Positions 1-8,799 of a stretch of DNA of 64,000 nt are shown piece after piece. The notes beneath the pieces were generated by a model. That model ran no database searches. It saw only the letters and a list, made by a program, of their open reading frames with translations, and was not told where the DNA came from. The translations under genes and the position numbers were made by a program. This DNA comes from Pedobacter zeae. Lineage in GTDB: Bacteria > Bacteroidota > Bacteroidia > Sphingobacteriales > Sphingobacteriaceae. Location of the stretch: assembly GCF_014196715.1 (NCBI RefSeq), contig NZ_JACIEF010000002.1, forward strand, positions 372,001 to 436,000, in the 5' to 3' direction. Each line of letters begins with the position of its first letter. Positions within the stretch are counted from its first letter, which is position 1.

Positions 1-359
1 CCTGCATCGCTTACCGGAGGGGGAATTGCCGCTATCCGGGCTGCATCTTTTTTAGGTACAATACGGTTATCATCTTCCCAGGCCTGGGCCAGTTTTTTGT
101 CAGAAATACCCTCAAGGTTTTTGGAGGCCTTTTTCATATCAGGCATTTTAAGGCCCAGGCTGTCCATCATCTTTTTATCTTCAGGGCTCATCTCTTTCAT
201 CATCTCGTCCATCATGCCCCGTGCGTCATTCATAGCCTGCTCCATTTCCTTTTTGGTAGGGGGCTTTTCTTTGCCCGGCTTTTTTTGTGCAGACAATAAT
301 GCAGGAAGCAATAAAATGGCGGTAAACACCAGGTAGCTGGCTATTCTACAATTTTTCAT
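1..359 (-). CDS. Secreted Met/Lys-rich protein, 5' part only
   Basis: Only the first 119 codons are in the window; the gene continues past the left edge. The ATG at 359-357 opens a Sec signal peptide (hydrophobic core TAILLLPALL, likely cleavage after LSA). The mature part is rich in Met, Lys and Asp, with stretches such as MMDEMMKEMSPEDKKMMDS, and carries a conserved-looking segment AQAWEDDNRIVPKKDAARI. I do not recognise the family. It lies 27 bp downstream of the lipoprotein gene on the same strand, so the two may be co-transcribed. The opposite-strand ORF over it is a shadow. Confidence 0.75.
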   Translation of the reverse strand, partial: MKNCRIASYLVFTAILLLPALLSAQKKPGKEKPPTKKEMEQAMNDARGMMDEMMKEMSPEDKKMMDSLGLKMPDMKKASKNLEGISDKKLAQAWEDDNRIVPKKDAARIAAIPPPVSDA

Positions 360-386
360 ACGCGTAATTCATTTATTTATTAGGGT

Positions 387-1346
387 TTATTGGTCATAGC
401 CAAACCCGGTAAAAACACCATTGCCCGGCGATTGCGCATCGTTCATAAATAACACTCTGCCGTTTTTGAGGGCCGAAAAATAGACGTCGTAGGTTCTGGG
501 CCTGCCTTCTATGTCTGAGCATTGGATTTGCCACTCGTTAATGGATTTAAAACTACCTTTGCTCTTTGCCTGTGCAAATGTTGTTTGTCCGCCACCACTG
601 TTGGCGGCATATAATTCCCAACTGTAGGATTGGTTTTTACCAAAAACAAAAAACTGCACTGAAGTATAGGTGCTCGTACCCACTAAGGATCCGGTGTAAT
701 AACTGTAATAAAATGTGTTGCTGCTGAACTTGTCAGACCATTTTCCGGTATTGTTGAGATCTTCGGCTGCAACCGCAAAGCGGTTATAACTCAACATATT
801 TTGCACCTGATCTGAAAGGGTAAGGGCGGCCGAATAATCATTAGGTATGTTTTCAGGATCGAAACCAAATTCATTGATAAAGGTTTGTTTATCCGGTGAT
901 ATGCATTCTATCCATCCCGCTGCTTTCCTGTACAGCAATACAAAAACATCATTTTGCGTGGCATTGTCCCTAAGGGTGGCCATGCCGAACTCAGGTCTTT
1001 CAAAATTGGAGATATAGTCTGATTTGTAATTCCTGATATTACTGTAACGGGGGGCAACCAAAATATTCCATGCGGCGGCAACTGCCGGTGCCGGATCGGC
1101 TTGAATTACGGTTCCCGCTTTGGGGTAGTGTAAAAGTACTTTCATATTGCCCTTTGTTACCTTTACCCAGTCAGTTTCTATCGTGCTCGTCCAGCCATCG
1201 TTGAAATTGGTGGTATGGTATTTAAATGTTGTTGGAGGATTATAGGGGCCATTGTCTTCCGGTTCATTTTTACTTTTTTTGCATGCGTTACACATCAACA
1301 ATACTGCTAATACAAAGCTTGCTGTTTTTAAAAATATCGTTTTCAT
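387..1346 (-). CDS. Putative outer-membrane or periplasmic lipoprotein
   Basis: 319 residues from the ATG at 1346-1344; a longer reading frame starts at 1415 but the signal peptide begins here (MKTIFLKTASFVLAVLLMC). The hydrophobic segment ends in C-N-A-C-K-K, a plausible lipoprotein signal with lysines after the Cys. The mature protein is Tyr, Trp and Thr rich, with paired aromatic strands (FYYSYYTGSL, NQSYSWELYAA), suggesting a beta-rich surface protein. No family recognised. It starts 35 bp after the small exported protein encoded upstream on the same strand and probably forms an operon with it. Confidence 0.8.
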   Translation of the reverse strand: MKTIFLKTASFVLAVLLMCNACKKSKNEPEDNGPYNPPTTFKYHTTNFNDGWTSTIETDWVKVTKGNMKVLLHYPKAGTVIQADPAPAVAAAWNILVAPRYSNIRNYKSDYISNFERPEFGMATLRDNATQNDVFVLLYRKAAGWIECISPDKQTFINEFGFDPENIPNDYSAALTLSDQVQNMLSYNRFAVAAEDLNNTGKWSDKFSSNTFYYSYYTGSLVGTSTYTSVQFFVFGKNQSYSWELYAANSGGGQTTFAQAKSKGSFKSINEWQIQCSDIEGRPRTYDVYFSALKNGRVLFMNDAQSPGNGVFTGFGYDQ

Positions 1347-1380
1347 TTTCAATTGATTTATGGGATAAATTATGGCGCTA

Positions 1381-1686
1381 TCAAGGTTCTTTTCTGGCTG
1401 TACTGTCCTGTACAATTGGTTTTTCAGTTTCCGGAACAGATTTGTCCTGCTTACTCTTTTTATCTTTTTTCCCTTTGCCTATATCTTTTGCTGCCTTTTC
1501 AATTTTACTGGCAGTACTGTCTACCACTTTATCCGTTGTTTTGTGGATGGCCTTATCAACGGTATTATTTATTTTCCTGTCCATCGTTGCGTTCACTTTC
1601 TCTTTCAGTTTTTTAAAGAATTGTGCCTGCACTGTAGTACCAACTGCAATCAGTAGTACCGATAGTATTAAATTTTTAGTTTTCAT
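1381..1686 (-). CDS. Small exported basic protein
   Basis: 101 residues with a clear Sec signal peptide (MKTKNLILSVLLIAVGTTVQAQ region, cleavage after VQA). The mature chain is Lys/Asp/Thr rich and made of heptad-like repeats (INNTVDKAIHKTTDKVVDSTASKIEKA), so probably helical. No enzymatic motif is visible. First gene of a three-gene minus-strand group (this, the lipoprotein, the Met-rich secreted protein). Overlapping plus-strand ORFs over 1226-1783 look like shadows because they share its codon structure in reverse and have no start context. Confidence 0.75.
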   Translation of the reverse strand: MKTKNLILSVLLIAVGTTVQAQFFKKLKEKVNATMDRKINNTVDKAIHKTTDKVVDSTASKIEKAAKDIGKGKKDKKSKQDKSVPETEKPIVQDSTARKEP

Positions 1687-1913
1687 GTTTCAGTTTTTTT
1701 TGTTTTGGATTCCTTTTTTGTTCAAGGCTAATTTAGACCGCAGTATCAGGTTTTCTTATCCCTTAAAAAGAGGATTTTTATAAAACGTACGGGCTGGACT
1801 TGACGGGGTTATTTTTCTGGCGGAAGATATTTTGTAGCTTTAATAAAAATCCTGTAAAAAGGGGAGCATTATCGGGCTAACAATTAGGTTTATTTGTACT
1901 CATAACTAAAGCC

Positions 1914-3851
1914 ATGTACCTAAAAACACTTATTGCATTGATATGCCTTTTTTATGCCTTTAATTCAAATGCACAAACAAACGAAAAGGATAGTTTGCTA
2001 AAATTACTTCGTGTTCATAAGCAAGACACAAACTGTGCTAAAACCTATTACCATTTGGCCAAATACTATGAGAAAAATAACCTTGATTCGGCCAGGCATT
2101 TTTTGAAACTCTTGGGTAGCCTCTCAGAAAAATTATCGTATGAACGTGGCCGCTATCTGTATCATGAACGTATGGCTGTGGTATCGTTTACACAAGGGGC
2201 ACACAACAAAGCGTTGGAAGAGAGCCGGAAGGGTTTAATGATTGCACAGCATCTAAAACAACCGGGATTTGAAATAGCGATGCTCAATATGATGGCCATC
2301 TGTTATCAGTATCTTGGTAAATACCAGGAGGAATTAGACTATGTTTTGCAGGCGCAGGCAAAAGCCGAAAAAGTAAAGGATACGGCAAAAATGGTAGGTT
2401 TATACATTAGTATCAGCAATGCCTATGCCGATCTTGGGCAACACCGAAAATCTCTAGATGCCGGATTAACCGGACTGCGTCTTAGGAAGCAATACAATGT
2501 TACTGTTGGCTATGTGAACAGACTGTATGCAGGCATTGCCCAGGAATATGAAATACTTGGAGTACCCGACAGTGCAATTTATTTTTACGATAAAGCACTG
2601 AGTTCTTCAAAGCAGATTAACGACCGCTTTGCCGAAGCAAACATCTATAAATACATTACTAATTTTTATTCCTCTTTAGGTAAGTATGATAAAATGCGGG
2701 AAATGGCTGCACATTCGCTTGCGCTTGCCAGGGAAGTGAATAGCCGTCAGCTTCTAGCCACGGCATATTACAACCTTGCTGCTGCCCATTACTATACCAA
2801 GAACAATAGGAAAGCCCTTGCTTATGTGAACCAGGCCCTTTCTATTGCCAAGGCCGATTCCATCAGGCATGAGATGCAGAACAGTTACCGCCTGCTCTCC
2901 TACATTTCCGCCACGCTGGGCGACTTTATCACTTCATCAAATGCACAACGCAAGGCCGATTCACTTGAAAGAACCGGTTTGAATGAAGAAGTGGCTAAAT
3001 CTGCAGCAGATCTCGAAAAAAAATACGAAACTGTAAAAAAGGACAGTCAAATCAGGTTGCAACAGGCGGCCATCAAACAAAAAAACATCTTAAATTATAT
3101 ACTGATTGGCGGTGCGCTTTTGTTGACCCTCATTTTGGCATTGGTGTACCGCAACTATAAACACCGCCAAAAAATACAGCAGCAACGAATTAACGAACTG
3201 GAAACTGAAAAGCAGCTTACTGCAGCAGAAGCGGTATTAAAAGGAGAGGAGCAAGAAAGAACACGTTTGGCTAAAGATTTACACGATGGCCTGGGCGGTA
3301 TGCTCTCAGGCTTAAAACACTCATTTGGACATATGCAGGGAAATTTAGTAATGACACCAGAAAATGCAATGGCATTTAATAGAAGTATGGATATGCTGGA
3401 CAGTTCCATCAAAGAGATGCGCAGAGTGGCCCATAACATGATGCCGGAAGCCCTGGTAAAATTTGGTTTGGATACTGCTTTAAAGGATTTTTGTGCAGAT
3501 ATAAATCTTACCGGTGCATTGCAGGTCGATTATCAATCCATTGGAATGGAAACCGCTAACCTTGATAATACAACCGCAATAACCATTTTCAGGATAGTGC
3601 AAGAATTGCTAAATAACGCCATGAAACATGCCTCGGCTAACACTGCTATTGTGCAATTAGCCCAAAGCGATAGAATTATAACGGTAACTGTAGAGGATGA
3701 TGGCAAAGGATTTAAACCAGACCTATTAACCGAAACAAACGGAATTGGCTGGGCCAATATTAAAAATAGGGTTGATTTTTTAAAAGGAAAAATAGATGTT
3801 AAAAGCGAGCCAGGTAAAGGTACATCGGTGTTAATTGAATTTAAGATATGA
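1914..3851 (+). CDS. TPR-containing sensor histidine kinase (NarL/HisKA_3 type)
   Basis: 645 residues: signal peptide (about 1-21), a helical TPR-like sensor region (about 40-375), a single membrane segment near 391-412 (LNYILIGGALLLTLILALVY), a short coiled coil, then a HisKA_3 dimerisation domain with the phospho-acceptor in KDLHDGLGG (His near 456) and a HATPase_c domain with N box ELLNNAMKHA (about 563-572) and G box DDGKGF (about 595). This layout, periplasmic TPRs followed by a NarL-type kinase, is common in Bacteroidota. Its stop overlaps the start of the response regulator by 4 bp, so the two are translated together and form one two-component system. The signal sensed cannot be read from sequence. 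Confidence 0.92.
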   Translation: MYLKTLIALICLFYAFNSNAQTNEKDSLLKLLRVHKQDTNCAKTYYHLAKYYEKNNLDSARHFLKLLGSLSEKLSYERGRYLYHERMAVVSFTQGAHNKALEESRKGLMIAQHLKQPGFEIAMLNMMAICYQYLGKYQEELDYVLQAQAKAEKVKDTAKMVGLYISISNAYADLGQHRKSLDAGLTGLRLRKQYNVTVGYVNRLYAGIAQEYEILGVPDSAIYFYDKALSSSKQINDRFAEANIYKYITNFYSSLGKYDKMREMAAHSLALAREVNSRQLLATAYYNLAAAHYYTKNNRKALAYVNQALSIAKADSIRHEMQNSYRLLSYISATLGDFITSSNAQRKADSLERTGLNEEVAKSAADLEKKYETVKKDSQIRLQQAAIKQKNILNYILIGGALLLTLILALVYRNYKHRQKIQQQRINELETEKQLTAAEAVLKGEEQERTRLAKDLHDGLGGMLSGLKHSFGHMQGNLVMTPENAMAFNRSMDMLDSSIKEMRRVAHNMMPEALVKFGLDTALKDFCADINLTGALQVDYQSIGMETANLDNTTAITIFRIVQELLNNAMKHASANTAIVQLAQSDRIITVTVEDDGKGFKPDLLTETNGIGWANIKNRVDFLKGKIDVKSEPGKGTSVLIEFKI

Positions 3852-4465
3852 ATGTTGTAAGTGTTTTGATTGTTGATGATCATTACCTGGTTATTGAAGG
3901 GGTACGTTCGTTGCTGCAGGGCGAAAAGCGTATTGAGTGGCTGGGACATGCCACTTCTACAGAATCCTGCCTGGCTTTTTTAAAGCATCATCAACCCGAG
4001 GTTATATTAATGGATATTAATTTAGGTAATGAAAGCGGAATAGCGCTTTGCAAAAGCATAAAAGAAAAGTACCCGGCTATTCATATTCTTGGTTTAAGCA
4101 CCTTTAATCAGCAAAGTTTTATTAAAAAAATAATTGAAAATGGAGCTTCAGGTTATGTACTTAAGAATGCCACCAAAAACGAACTGTTAACGGCTATATT
4201 TACAGTGAGCATGGGAAGGTCCTATATGAGTAGTGATGCCCTTCAGTTACTCCGTAAGCAGGAAAATAAAACGATCATCCTTACCCGGAGAGAAAAGGAA
4301 GTGCTGGAATTTATCGCCGAAGGCCTAACCAATAACGAAATTGCGGCCAAAATTTTTGTAAGTGTAACCACAGTTGATACACACCGGAAAAACCTACTTT
4401 CTAAATTTCAGGCACGTAACATTGCATCTTTGGTTAAAATGGCTGTACAAATGGAACTAATCTGA
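3848..4465 (+). CDS. LuxR/NarL-type response regulator
   Basis: 205 residues: receiver domain with acidic pair VDDH near residues 9-11 and phospho-acceptor Asp in VILMDINLG (about 55), conserved Thr/Ser position replaced by GLSTF, Lys in GYVLKNA; then a LuxR-type helix-turn-helix (LTRREKEVLEFIAEGLTNNE, about 145-190). Overlaps the upstream kinase by 4 bp (ATGA), its cognate partner. Target promoters are unknown; the adjacent hydrolase locus is transcribed toward it and is not an obvious target. Confidence 0.93.
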   Translation: MNVVSVLIVDDHYLVIEGVRSLLQGEKRIEWLGHATSTESCLAFLKHHQPEVILMDINLGNESGIALCKSIKEKYPAIHILGLSTFNQQSFIKKIIENGASGYVLKNATKNELLTAIFTVSMGRSYMSSDALQLLRKQENKTIILTRREKEVLEFIAEGLTNNEIAAKIFVSVTTVDTHRKNLLSKFQARNIASLVKMAVQMELI

Positions 4466-4528
4466 AGCCTTCGAACTTTGTGCATTTAACCGGCATAAAA
4501 GCCATAGTTTTCGTTTTCAAAATCACCA

Positions 4529-4546
4529 ATGCCACAATAGTGGCAT
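4529..4546 (+). terminator. Hairpin after the two-component operon
   Basis: Perfect 7-bp stem ATGCCAC / GTGGCAT around the tetraloop AATA, 63 bp past the regulator stop codon and followed by a modest T-rich stretch. Likely the terminator of the 1914-4465 operon; the weak T tract keeps confidence moderate. Confidence 0.5.
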
Positions 4547-4872
4547 AATGATCACTTTTTACAGGAAATGCCACTAAAATTAGCGGCATTTTCTTGTTAG
4601 CAGATAGTTGGGATTCTAACTTAGTTCGATTTTCGAGGTTTAACGCAGATTTTCCCCTCCTCAATCAAAAATGATTTGCTGATTTTTAAAATACCACCAA
4701 ACTGCTGACGTTTTTGCCTGGCGGAGAGCGAAGCATTACCTGCGTTCCAGTGATCCTTAAAGGGGAGGCTTCACTAAAACGAAGCATTCTCCACGCTCAT
4801 CTTTTTTTCGGTTTTCCATTTAAGGCTGCATCTTGGTGAAAAGCCTGTAAAACAAAAAACCAGACAATCGTC

Positions 4873-4992
4873 GGGCTTCGTTTTTTCGGCGGGGATGAAG
4901 GGAGTCCACTGCAACATCTACAGGAACTTTTTAGAATAATCAGGGAAATATATGAGAATAAGAAGAGAATGGGGGGTGACGAAAATTTATAA
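4873..4992 (+). pseudogene. C-terminal remnant of a serine recombinase
   Basis: An open stretch ending in TAA reads GLRFFGGDEGSPLQHLQEL then FRIIREIYE. It matches, in protein and in DNA, the fragment at 12538-12615 (CGEGGSPLQHLSEILRIIRD) and lines up with the tail of the recombinase fragment at 14275-15170 (CGERGS). A second, poorer piece lies upstream near 4700-4730 (LPGGERSI). There is no start, no catalytic domain. The 4466-5186 interval holds otherwise only the hairpin at 4529 and the terminator at 5121. Confidence 0.5.
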
Positions 4993-5120
4993 ACTGAACA
5001 GGTAGCGGATTTAAAGCCTCTAGTGTTATTTAATCTGGATTTACATGATTTGGAACGTAATATTACCTAGTAGAGAATTCCTGAAAGCCTCTACTAGGTA
5101 TCTTTAGTGAGCGTTAATTC

Positions 5121-5157
5121 AAAAAAACCGCCCCATAATTAACTTATGAGACGGTTT
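5121..5157 (-). terminator. Terminator of the 5187-6023 hydrolase
   Basis: Read on the minus strand, a 14-bp stem (AAACCGTCTCATAA paired with TTATGGGGCGGTTT, two wobble or mismatched positions) is followed by seven T residues. It lies 30 bp after the hydrolase stop codon. Confidence 0.8.
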
Positions 5158-5186
5158 CATTGATATATTATCAAATTCCGGCGTTA

Positions 5187-6023
5187 TTATTTTCCTATTT
5201 TCGTTAACAATATCGCCACAGAATCTGGTTTTGCTAAGAATGCAGAGTGGCTGGTGTTTAATTGATATACTTTTTTTACGTTGCCGGATGCGATCATTTT
5301 GTCTTGCAGACCTGGTGAAACCACGTGATCCTGTAAGGTTTTGATATAAACTTTTTCGACAGAACCAAAATTGGCAGCAGTCAGTGTCACCGGTGTAATA
5401 AATGGAATGGCTGGTTCGGGACGATAATTTTTTAAAACAAGGTTTTGAACCTGAGGGGAACCATCCTGGATAAAGATGCTCACAATTTGATCCTGTGCTA
5501 TCTCGAGGGTTCCGTTAGCATCGTTTTGCGTAAGTATTTTTTGTCCGTTAACTGAACCACCAAGGCTTGATCCTGCGTCGGTACCGGCCAGGTCAAACAG
5601 TGATTGTCCGGAAGTCGGTAAGTAAGCAGCAAGATAAACAAGCTTTTCGATCTTCGAAGGATTTTGCTCGGCAACGACCGAAATGATCATACCACCCAGG
5701 CTATGGCCTACCAGGATAACTTTGCCGTTTATTTTTGATAAAGCATCAGCCACTTTGTCCCTGTAAAGATTTAAAGTAATTGTTGAAGGAACAATATTGT
5801 CGCTGCCGTGGCCCGGAAGTTCTACAACGGTCACATTATTGCCTTCATTGATCAGGCTTGTTTTTACAGCGTCCCACACATAAGGGGCCTGCCATGCGCC
5901 GTGTACCAGTACATAATTTTTTGGAGCGGGAACGGGTTTCATGTCATCGGTATTTTTTGAGCAAGACGAAAACATAATTGTAGCAGTAGCTACAGCAAGT
6001 AAGGTTAATATATTTTTTTTCAT
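5187..6023 (-). CDS. Alpha/beta hydrolase lipoprotein
   Basis: 278 residues. An N-terminal lipoprotein signal ends in FSSC (Cys 21), so the enzyme is probably membrane anchored on the periplasmic side. The hydrolase core has the oxyanion strand VLVHGAWQAPYVW (39-50), nucleophile elbow GHSLGG (Ser 108) and a C-terminal His in NTSHSAF (His 259). It is a paralogue of the protein encoded at 6984-7778: both have HGAW, GHGxD/S, the two-part lid and VYIxTxxDxxxSPGLQ/SYPAQQ. The substrate is unknown; the family (AB hydrolase, EstC-like) cleaves esters or related small molecules. Its promoter module at 6035-6099 is an inverted copy of the one before 6984, so both are likely controlled together. Confidence 0.88.
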   Translation of the reverse strand: MKKNILTLLAVATATIMFSSCSKNTDDMKPVPAPKNYVLVHGAWQAPYVWDAVKTSLINEGNNVTVVELPGHGSDNIVPSTITLNLYRDKVADALSKINGKVILVGHSLGGMIISVVAEQNPSKIEKLVYLAAYLPTSGQSLFDLAGTDAGSSLGGSVNGQKILTQNDANGTLEIAQDQIVSIFIQDGSPQVQNLVLKNYRPEPAIPFITPVTLTAANFGSVEKVYIKTLQDHVVSPGLQDKMIASGNVKKVYQLNTSHSAFLAKPDSVAILLTKIGK

Positions 6024-6034
6024 GATCTGAGATG

Positions 6035-6099
6035 CCTAATTGTTTAGGACATCACAAACATCCGGATATAACATCTGGATAAGTTTAACCCAGGTTAAA
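6035..6099 (-). promoter_or_regulatory. Hydrolase promoter module, copy 1
   Basis: Minus-strand module upstream of the 5187-6023 hydrolase. It contains the palindrome TTTAACC-N2-GGTTAAA (6084-6099) and, 35 bp downstream in the direction of transcription, the inverted repeat CCTAA-N4-TTAGG (6035-6048). The same two elements at nearly the same spacing occur at 6909-6972 and 9830-9893. The first palindrome has the shape of a Crp/Fnr-type operator; the second is near the transcription start. Confidence 0.7.
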
Positions 6100-6175
6100 A
6101 TCGAAAATCCCCCTAAAAATTTTTAGGAGAATTTTTGCAGGCCAGAAACCTGGGAGCGAGATAAGTTAATGAGAC

Positions 6176-6772
6176 TTACTTCCCAACCATCCTTTTACGG
6201 ATGCGGCTTAGTGAAGGCCCCTGGATCCCCAGATATGAGGCAATATGGTAACCGGGTACCGAATTGAAAATATTTGGGTGTTTTTCCATCATTTCCCGGT
6301 AACGGTCCTCGGGGGTCTTAAATAAAAACCCTTCTGTATTGGTCATCACCGCATGAAAAGCCGTTTCGGCGACGATCCTTCCAAAGCGTTCCCACTGGTG
6401 CGATTGCCCGTAAAGCTCATTGAGGTGATCGATATGGATATACAGGATAAGCGAATCTACCATGGCCTCGGTATAATATTCGCAGGCGGTCTGGCTCATA
6501 AAACTTTTATAGGATGCCACAAACTGGCGATCGGTAAAAAACAGCATGTTCTTTTCCTCGCCCGTCTCGCTGTTTACCCGGTAGATCCTGAACACGCCAT
6601 TGATCACAAAACCCAGGTGCTTGCAGACATTTTTATATTCGTTATAAAACTCCCCCTTTTTATATTGTTTCACTTTCCAGTGGGGCAGGGACAATTCAAA
6701 TGCTTCCGGCTTCATACCGGTAGATCCCAAAACCGTACGTAATAAATCTATTTCTGTTGTATGCTCTGACAT
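6176..6772 (-). CDS. Crp/Fnr-family transcriptional regulator
   Basis: 198 residues: a cupin-like cyclic-nucleotide-binding domain (about 20-115; KKGEFYNEYKN.. HLGFVINGVFRIY) and a degenerate C-terminal helix-turn-helix (about 155-195; PGYHIASYLGIQGPSLSRIRKRM). This subfamily in Bacteroidota usually lacks full cAMP-binding residues, so the effector is uncertain. The gene sits between two divergently oriented hydrolases and close to two TTAACC-N2-GGTTAA palindromes, which makes it the best candidate for their activator. Its own upstream region (6773-6908) lacks that palindrome until 6909, so divergent autoregulation is possible. Confidence 0.9.
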   Translation of the reverse strand: MSEHTTEIDLLRTVLGSTGMKPEAFELSLPHWKVKQYKKGEFYNEYKNVCKHLGFVINGVFRIYRVNSETGEEKNMLFFTDRQFVASYKSFMSQTACEYYTEAMVDSLILYIHIDHLNELYGQSHQWERFGRIVAETAFHAVMTNTEGFLFKTPEDRYREMMEKHPNIFNSVPGYHIASYLGIQGPSLSRIRKRMVGK

Positions 6773-6900
6773 GCCCTAAAATTATAGATTTTAAATGCAT
6801 AGAATACTAACATACGGTATAGTGATGGGGTAACATTATTGTTGATTAACAGCTGCAAACATTAAAGCAACAAAGTACCTTTTCAAAATTTTACATCATT

Positions 6901-7124
6901 TTTCGATATTAACCTGGGTTAAACTTATTGCTGCGGCATCTCCCGATGTTTGTATTGTCCTAAACAATTAGGCATTAAACAAGATGAAAACAACAATATT
7001 AATGATGGCAATGAGTGTACTAGGTTTTACTGCTCAGGCCCAAAAAGTATCCAACAAAAATTCTAAAGCGATTGTACTTGTTCACGGTGCGTGGTCGGAT
7101 GCATCTTCCTGGGATGCTGTAACC
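6901..7124 (+). repeat. Direct repeat with 9822-10042
   Basis: About 220 bp covering the promoter module and the first 45 codons of the hydrolase are repeated, with scattered substitutions, at 9822-10042. The second copy lost the rest of the gene. Divergence in third positions and promoter spacer suggests an old duplication. Confidence 0.8.
6909..6972 (+). promoter_or_regulatory. Hydrolase promoter module, copy 2
   Basis: Palindrome TTAACC-TG-GGTTAA (6909-6922), a -7-like box GATGTTTG (about 6945-6952, consensus TAnnTTTG) and inverted repeat CCTAAACAATTAGG (6959-6972), just before the ATG at 6984. If transcription starts about 5 bp past the -7 box the palindrome centre falls near -41.5, the position of a class II Crp-type activator site. 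This geometry is an inference from spacing alone. Confidence 0.7.
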
Positions 7125-7778
7125 CCTTTGTTAAAAGCCAAAGGCGAAGAAGTGATCAATGTTAATCTTGCAGGTCACGGGAAAGACAGCACCTCATTTG
7201 CAGGCATTACTTTCAGAACCTATGTTGACCAGGTAAAGGCAGCCATCGGAACCCACACCAATGTAATTTTGGTAGGACACAGTTTCGCTGGCCTTGTGAT
7301 CAGCCAGGTAGCGGAAGAAATTCCAGCCCAGGTTAAAGAACTGATCTTCCTTGCAGCAGCCTTGCCACATAACGGCGACAGCCTTTTATCTCTGGCAAAA
7401 CAGGATCCTGCCTCCCATATCGGTAAATCCTTAACCATTGACCAGGAACACGGTGCAGCAATAATCGCAAATGATGCCGTAGCAGACATTTTTGCCGCAG
7501 ATGCGCCTGCACAGGTTCAGCTATACCTCGCTGCCCATATTAAAGCCGAACCGTTAGCCCCGCTTGCCACACCTGTACACTTGACCGATAAAAATTTCGG
7601 AAGCATCAGAAAGGTATATATCCATACTGCTAATGATAACGCGATCAGCTATCCCGCGCAGCAATATATGGTAAAGATGGGCAAAGTGGCAAAGGTATAC
7701 ACGCTTGAAAGCAGCCATACCCCATTCATTTCAATGCCGGATAAATTGGCCGATATCTTAATTGCAGAAAGCAGATAA
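6984..7778 (+). CDS. Exported alpha/beta hydrolase
   Basis: 264 residues with a cleavable signal peptide (MKTTILMMAMSVLGFTAQAQ), so periplasmic or secreted. Core motifs: VLVHGAWSDASSW (31-43), nucleophile elbow GHSFAG (Ser 100), acid region HTANDNAISY, and C-terminal His in ESSHTPF (His 245). Paralogue of the 5187-6023 lipoprotein hydrolase but with a signal peptidase I site instead of a lipobox. The next hydrolase gene starts 54 bp downstream without a terminator, so they form an operon. A 5' copy of this gene and its promoter lies at 9822-10042. Confidence 0.9.
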   Translation: MKTTILMMAMSVLGFTAQAQKVSNKNSKAIVLVHGAWSDASSWDAVTPLLKAKGEEVINVNLAGHGKDSTSFAGITFRTYVDQVKAAIGTHTNVILVGHSFAGLVISQVAEEIPAQVKELIFLAAALPHNGDSLLSLAKQDPASHIGKSLTIDQEHGAAIIANDAVADIFAADAPAQVQLYLAAHIKAEPLAPLATPVHLTDKNFGSIRKVYIHTANDNAISYPAQQYMVKMGKVAKVYTLESSHTPFISMPDKLADILIAESR

Positions 7779-7832
7779 TAGCCCCCTTAAATATCAAATC
7801 ATAAATTCTTTATATCATAAACACACAAAAAA

Positions 7833-8708
7833 ATGTCACAAAATCTAAATAAGAGTAACACCATGCTTACTCATGAAACAGTCCCTACTACCTTTATCGA
7901 TGTTAAAGGGATCAAATTCGCTTACCGCTCATTTGGACAGCCAGAGGGTATACCAATTGTATTTTTACAACACTTTACCGGTACTTTAGACAACTGGGAT
8001 CCTGCCCTTACCAATGAATTGGCAAAAACACATCCGGTCATTTTATTTGATAACAAAGGTGTTGGTAGCAGCGAAGGCGAAACTCCTGCTACAGTAGCGG
8101 AAATGGCAAATGATGCCTATGATTTTATCAATGCATTGGGTATGGAAAAAGTACATCTGCTTGGCTTCTCACTGGGCGGTTTTATTGCCCAAAACCTGGC
8201 AGAAAGATATCCGGAACTGGTAGATAAAGTAATTTTGGCGGGCACTGGGCCTAAGGGCAGTGAAGGGATAACCGAAATTGTAAACGTGGTCACCGCAGGC
8301 ATGTCGGATGGTCCGGCCAAGGTGCTGAGAAATATATTTTTCACCAAAACAGATAACGGTATTGAGGCTGGGGAGCAGTTTCTGGAAAGGTTGCAATTAA
8401 GGAAAGAGAACCGCGATACGCCAACATCTGGAGCAACTGTAAATGCGCAGGCAACAGCCATCATTACCTACGGACATGAGAAAGATCCGGAGTACCAGCA
8501 ATTGCGCAATATAAAACAATCTGTTCTGATCGTAAACGGCACAAACGATTTAATCGTGCCCTCTGTCAATTCGTTCACCCTATCACAATACCTGATCAAT
8601 TCAAAACTCATTCTATGGAGTGATTCAGGCCATGGTGCACTCTTTCAGTATAGCCAGGACTTTGTGAATGCAACCAATGCTTTTTTGGCCGCTGAACAAA
8701 AGAAGTAA
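7833..8708 (+). CDS. Cytoplasmic alpha/beta hydrolase
   Basis: 291 residues without signal peptide. Motifs: IVFLQHFTGTLDNWDP (oxyanion strand), DNKGVGSS, nucleophile elbow GFSLGG (Ser 113), acid in VNGTNDLIVP and His in WSDSGHGALF. It resembles the haloperoxidase/esterase branch of the superfamily and differs from the two exported paralogues. ATG at 7833 is used here; a second ATG at 7863 (MLTHETV) is possible. Second gene of the operon led by 6984 and closed by the strong terminator at 8734. Confidence 0.88.
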   Translation: MSQNLNKSNTMLTHETVPTTFIDVKGIKFAYRSFGQPEGIPIVFLQHFTGTLDNWDPALTNELAKTHPVILFDNKGVGSSEGETPATVAEMANDAYDFINALGMEKVHLLGFSLGGFIAQNLAERYPELVDKVILAGTGPKGSEGITEIVNVVTAGMSDGPAKVLRNIFFTKTDNGIEAGEQFLERLQLRKENRDTPTSGATVNAQATAIITYGHEKDPEYQQLRNIKQSVLIVNGTNDLIVPSVNSFTLSQYLINSKLILWSDSGHGALFQYSQDFVNATNAFLAAEQKK

Positions 8709-8733
8709 TTCAATTATAGTCCAATAAAGATCT

Positions 8734-8772
8734 AAAAGAAATCTATGTGGCAAACGCACATAGATTTCTTTT
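8734..8772 (+). terminator. Strong bidirectional-type terminator
   Basis: Perfect 16-bp stem AAAAGAAATCTATGTG / CACATAGATTTCTTTT with a 7-nt loop, A-rich on the left and T-rich on the right. It lies 25 bp after the hydrolase stop codon and 28 bp before the next start. Confidence 0.9.
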
Positions 8773-8799
8773 GATTGTTTAAATCCTGAACAAACCAAG

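Noticed and set aside
1226..1783. Hydrophobic plus-strand ORF over two minus-strand genes
   Set aside because: Its sequence is the reverse of Lys-rich codons in the true genes; no start context.
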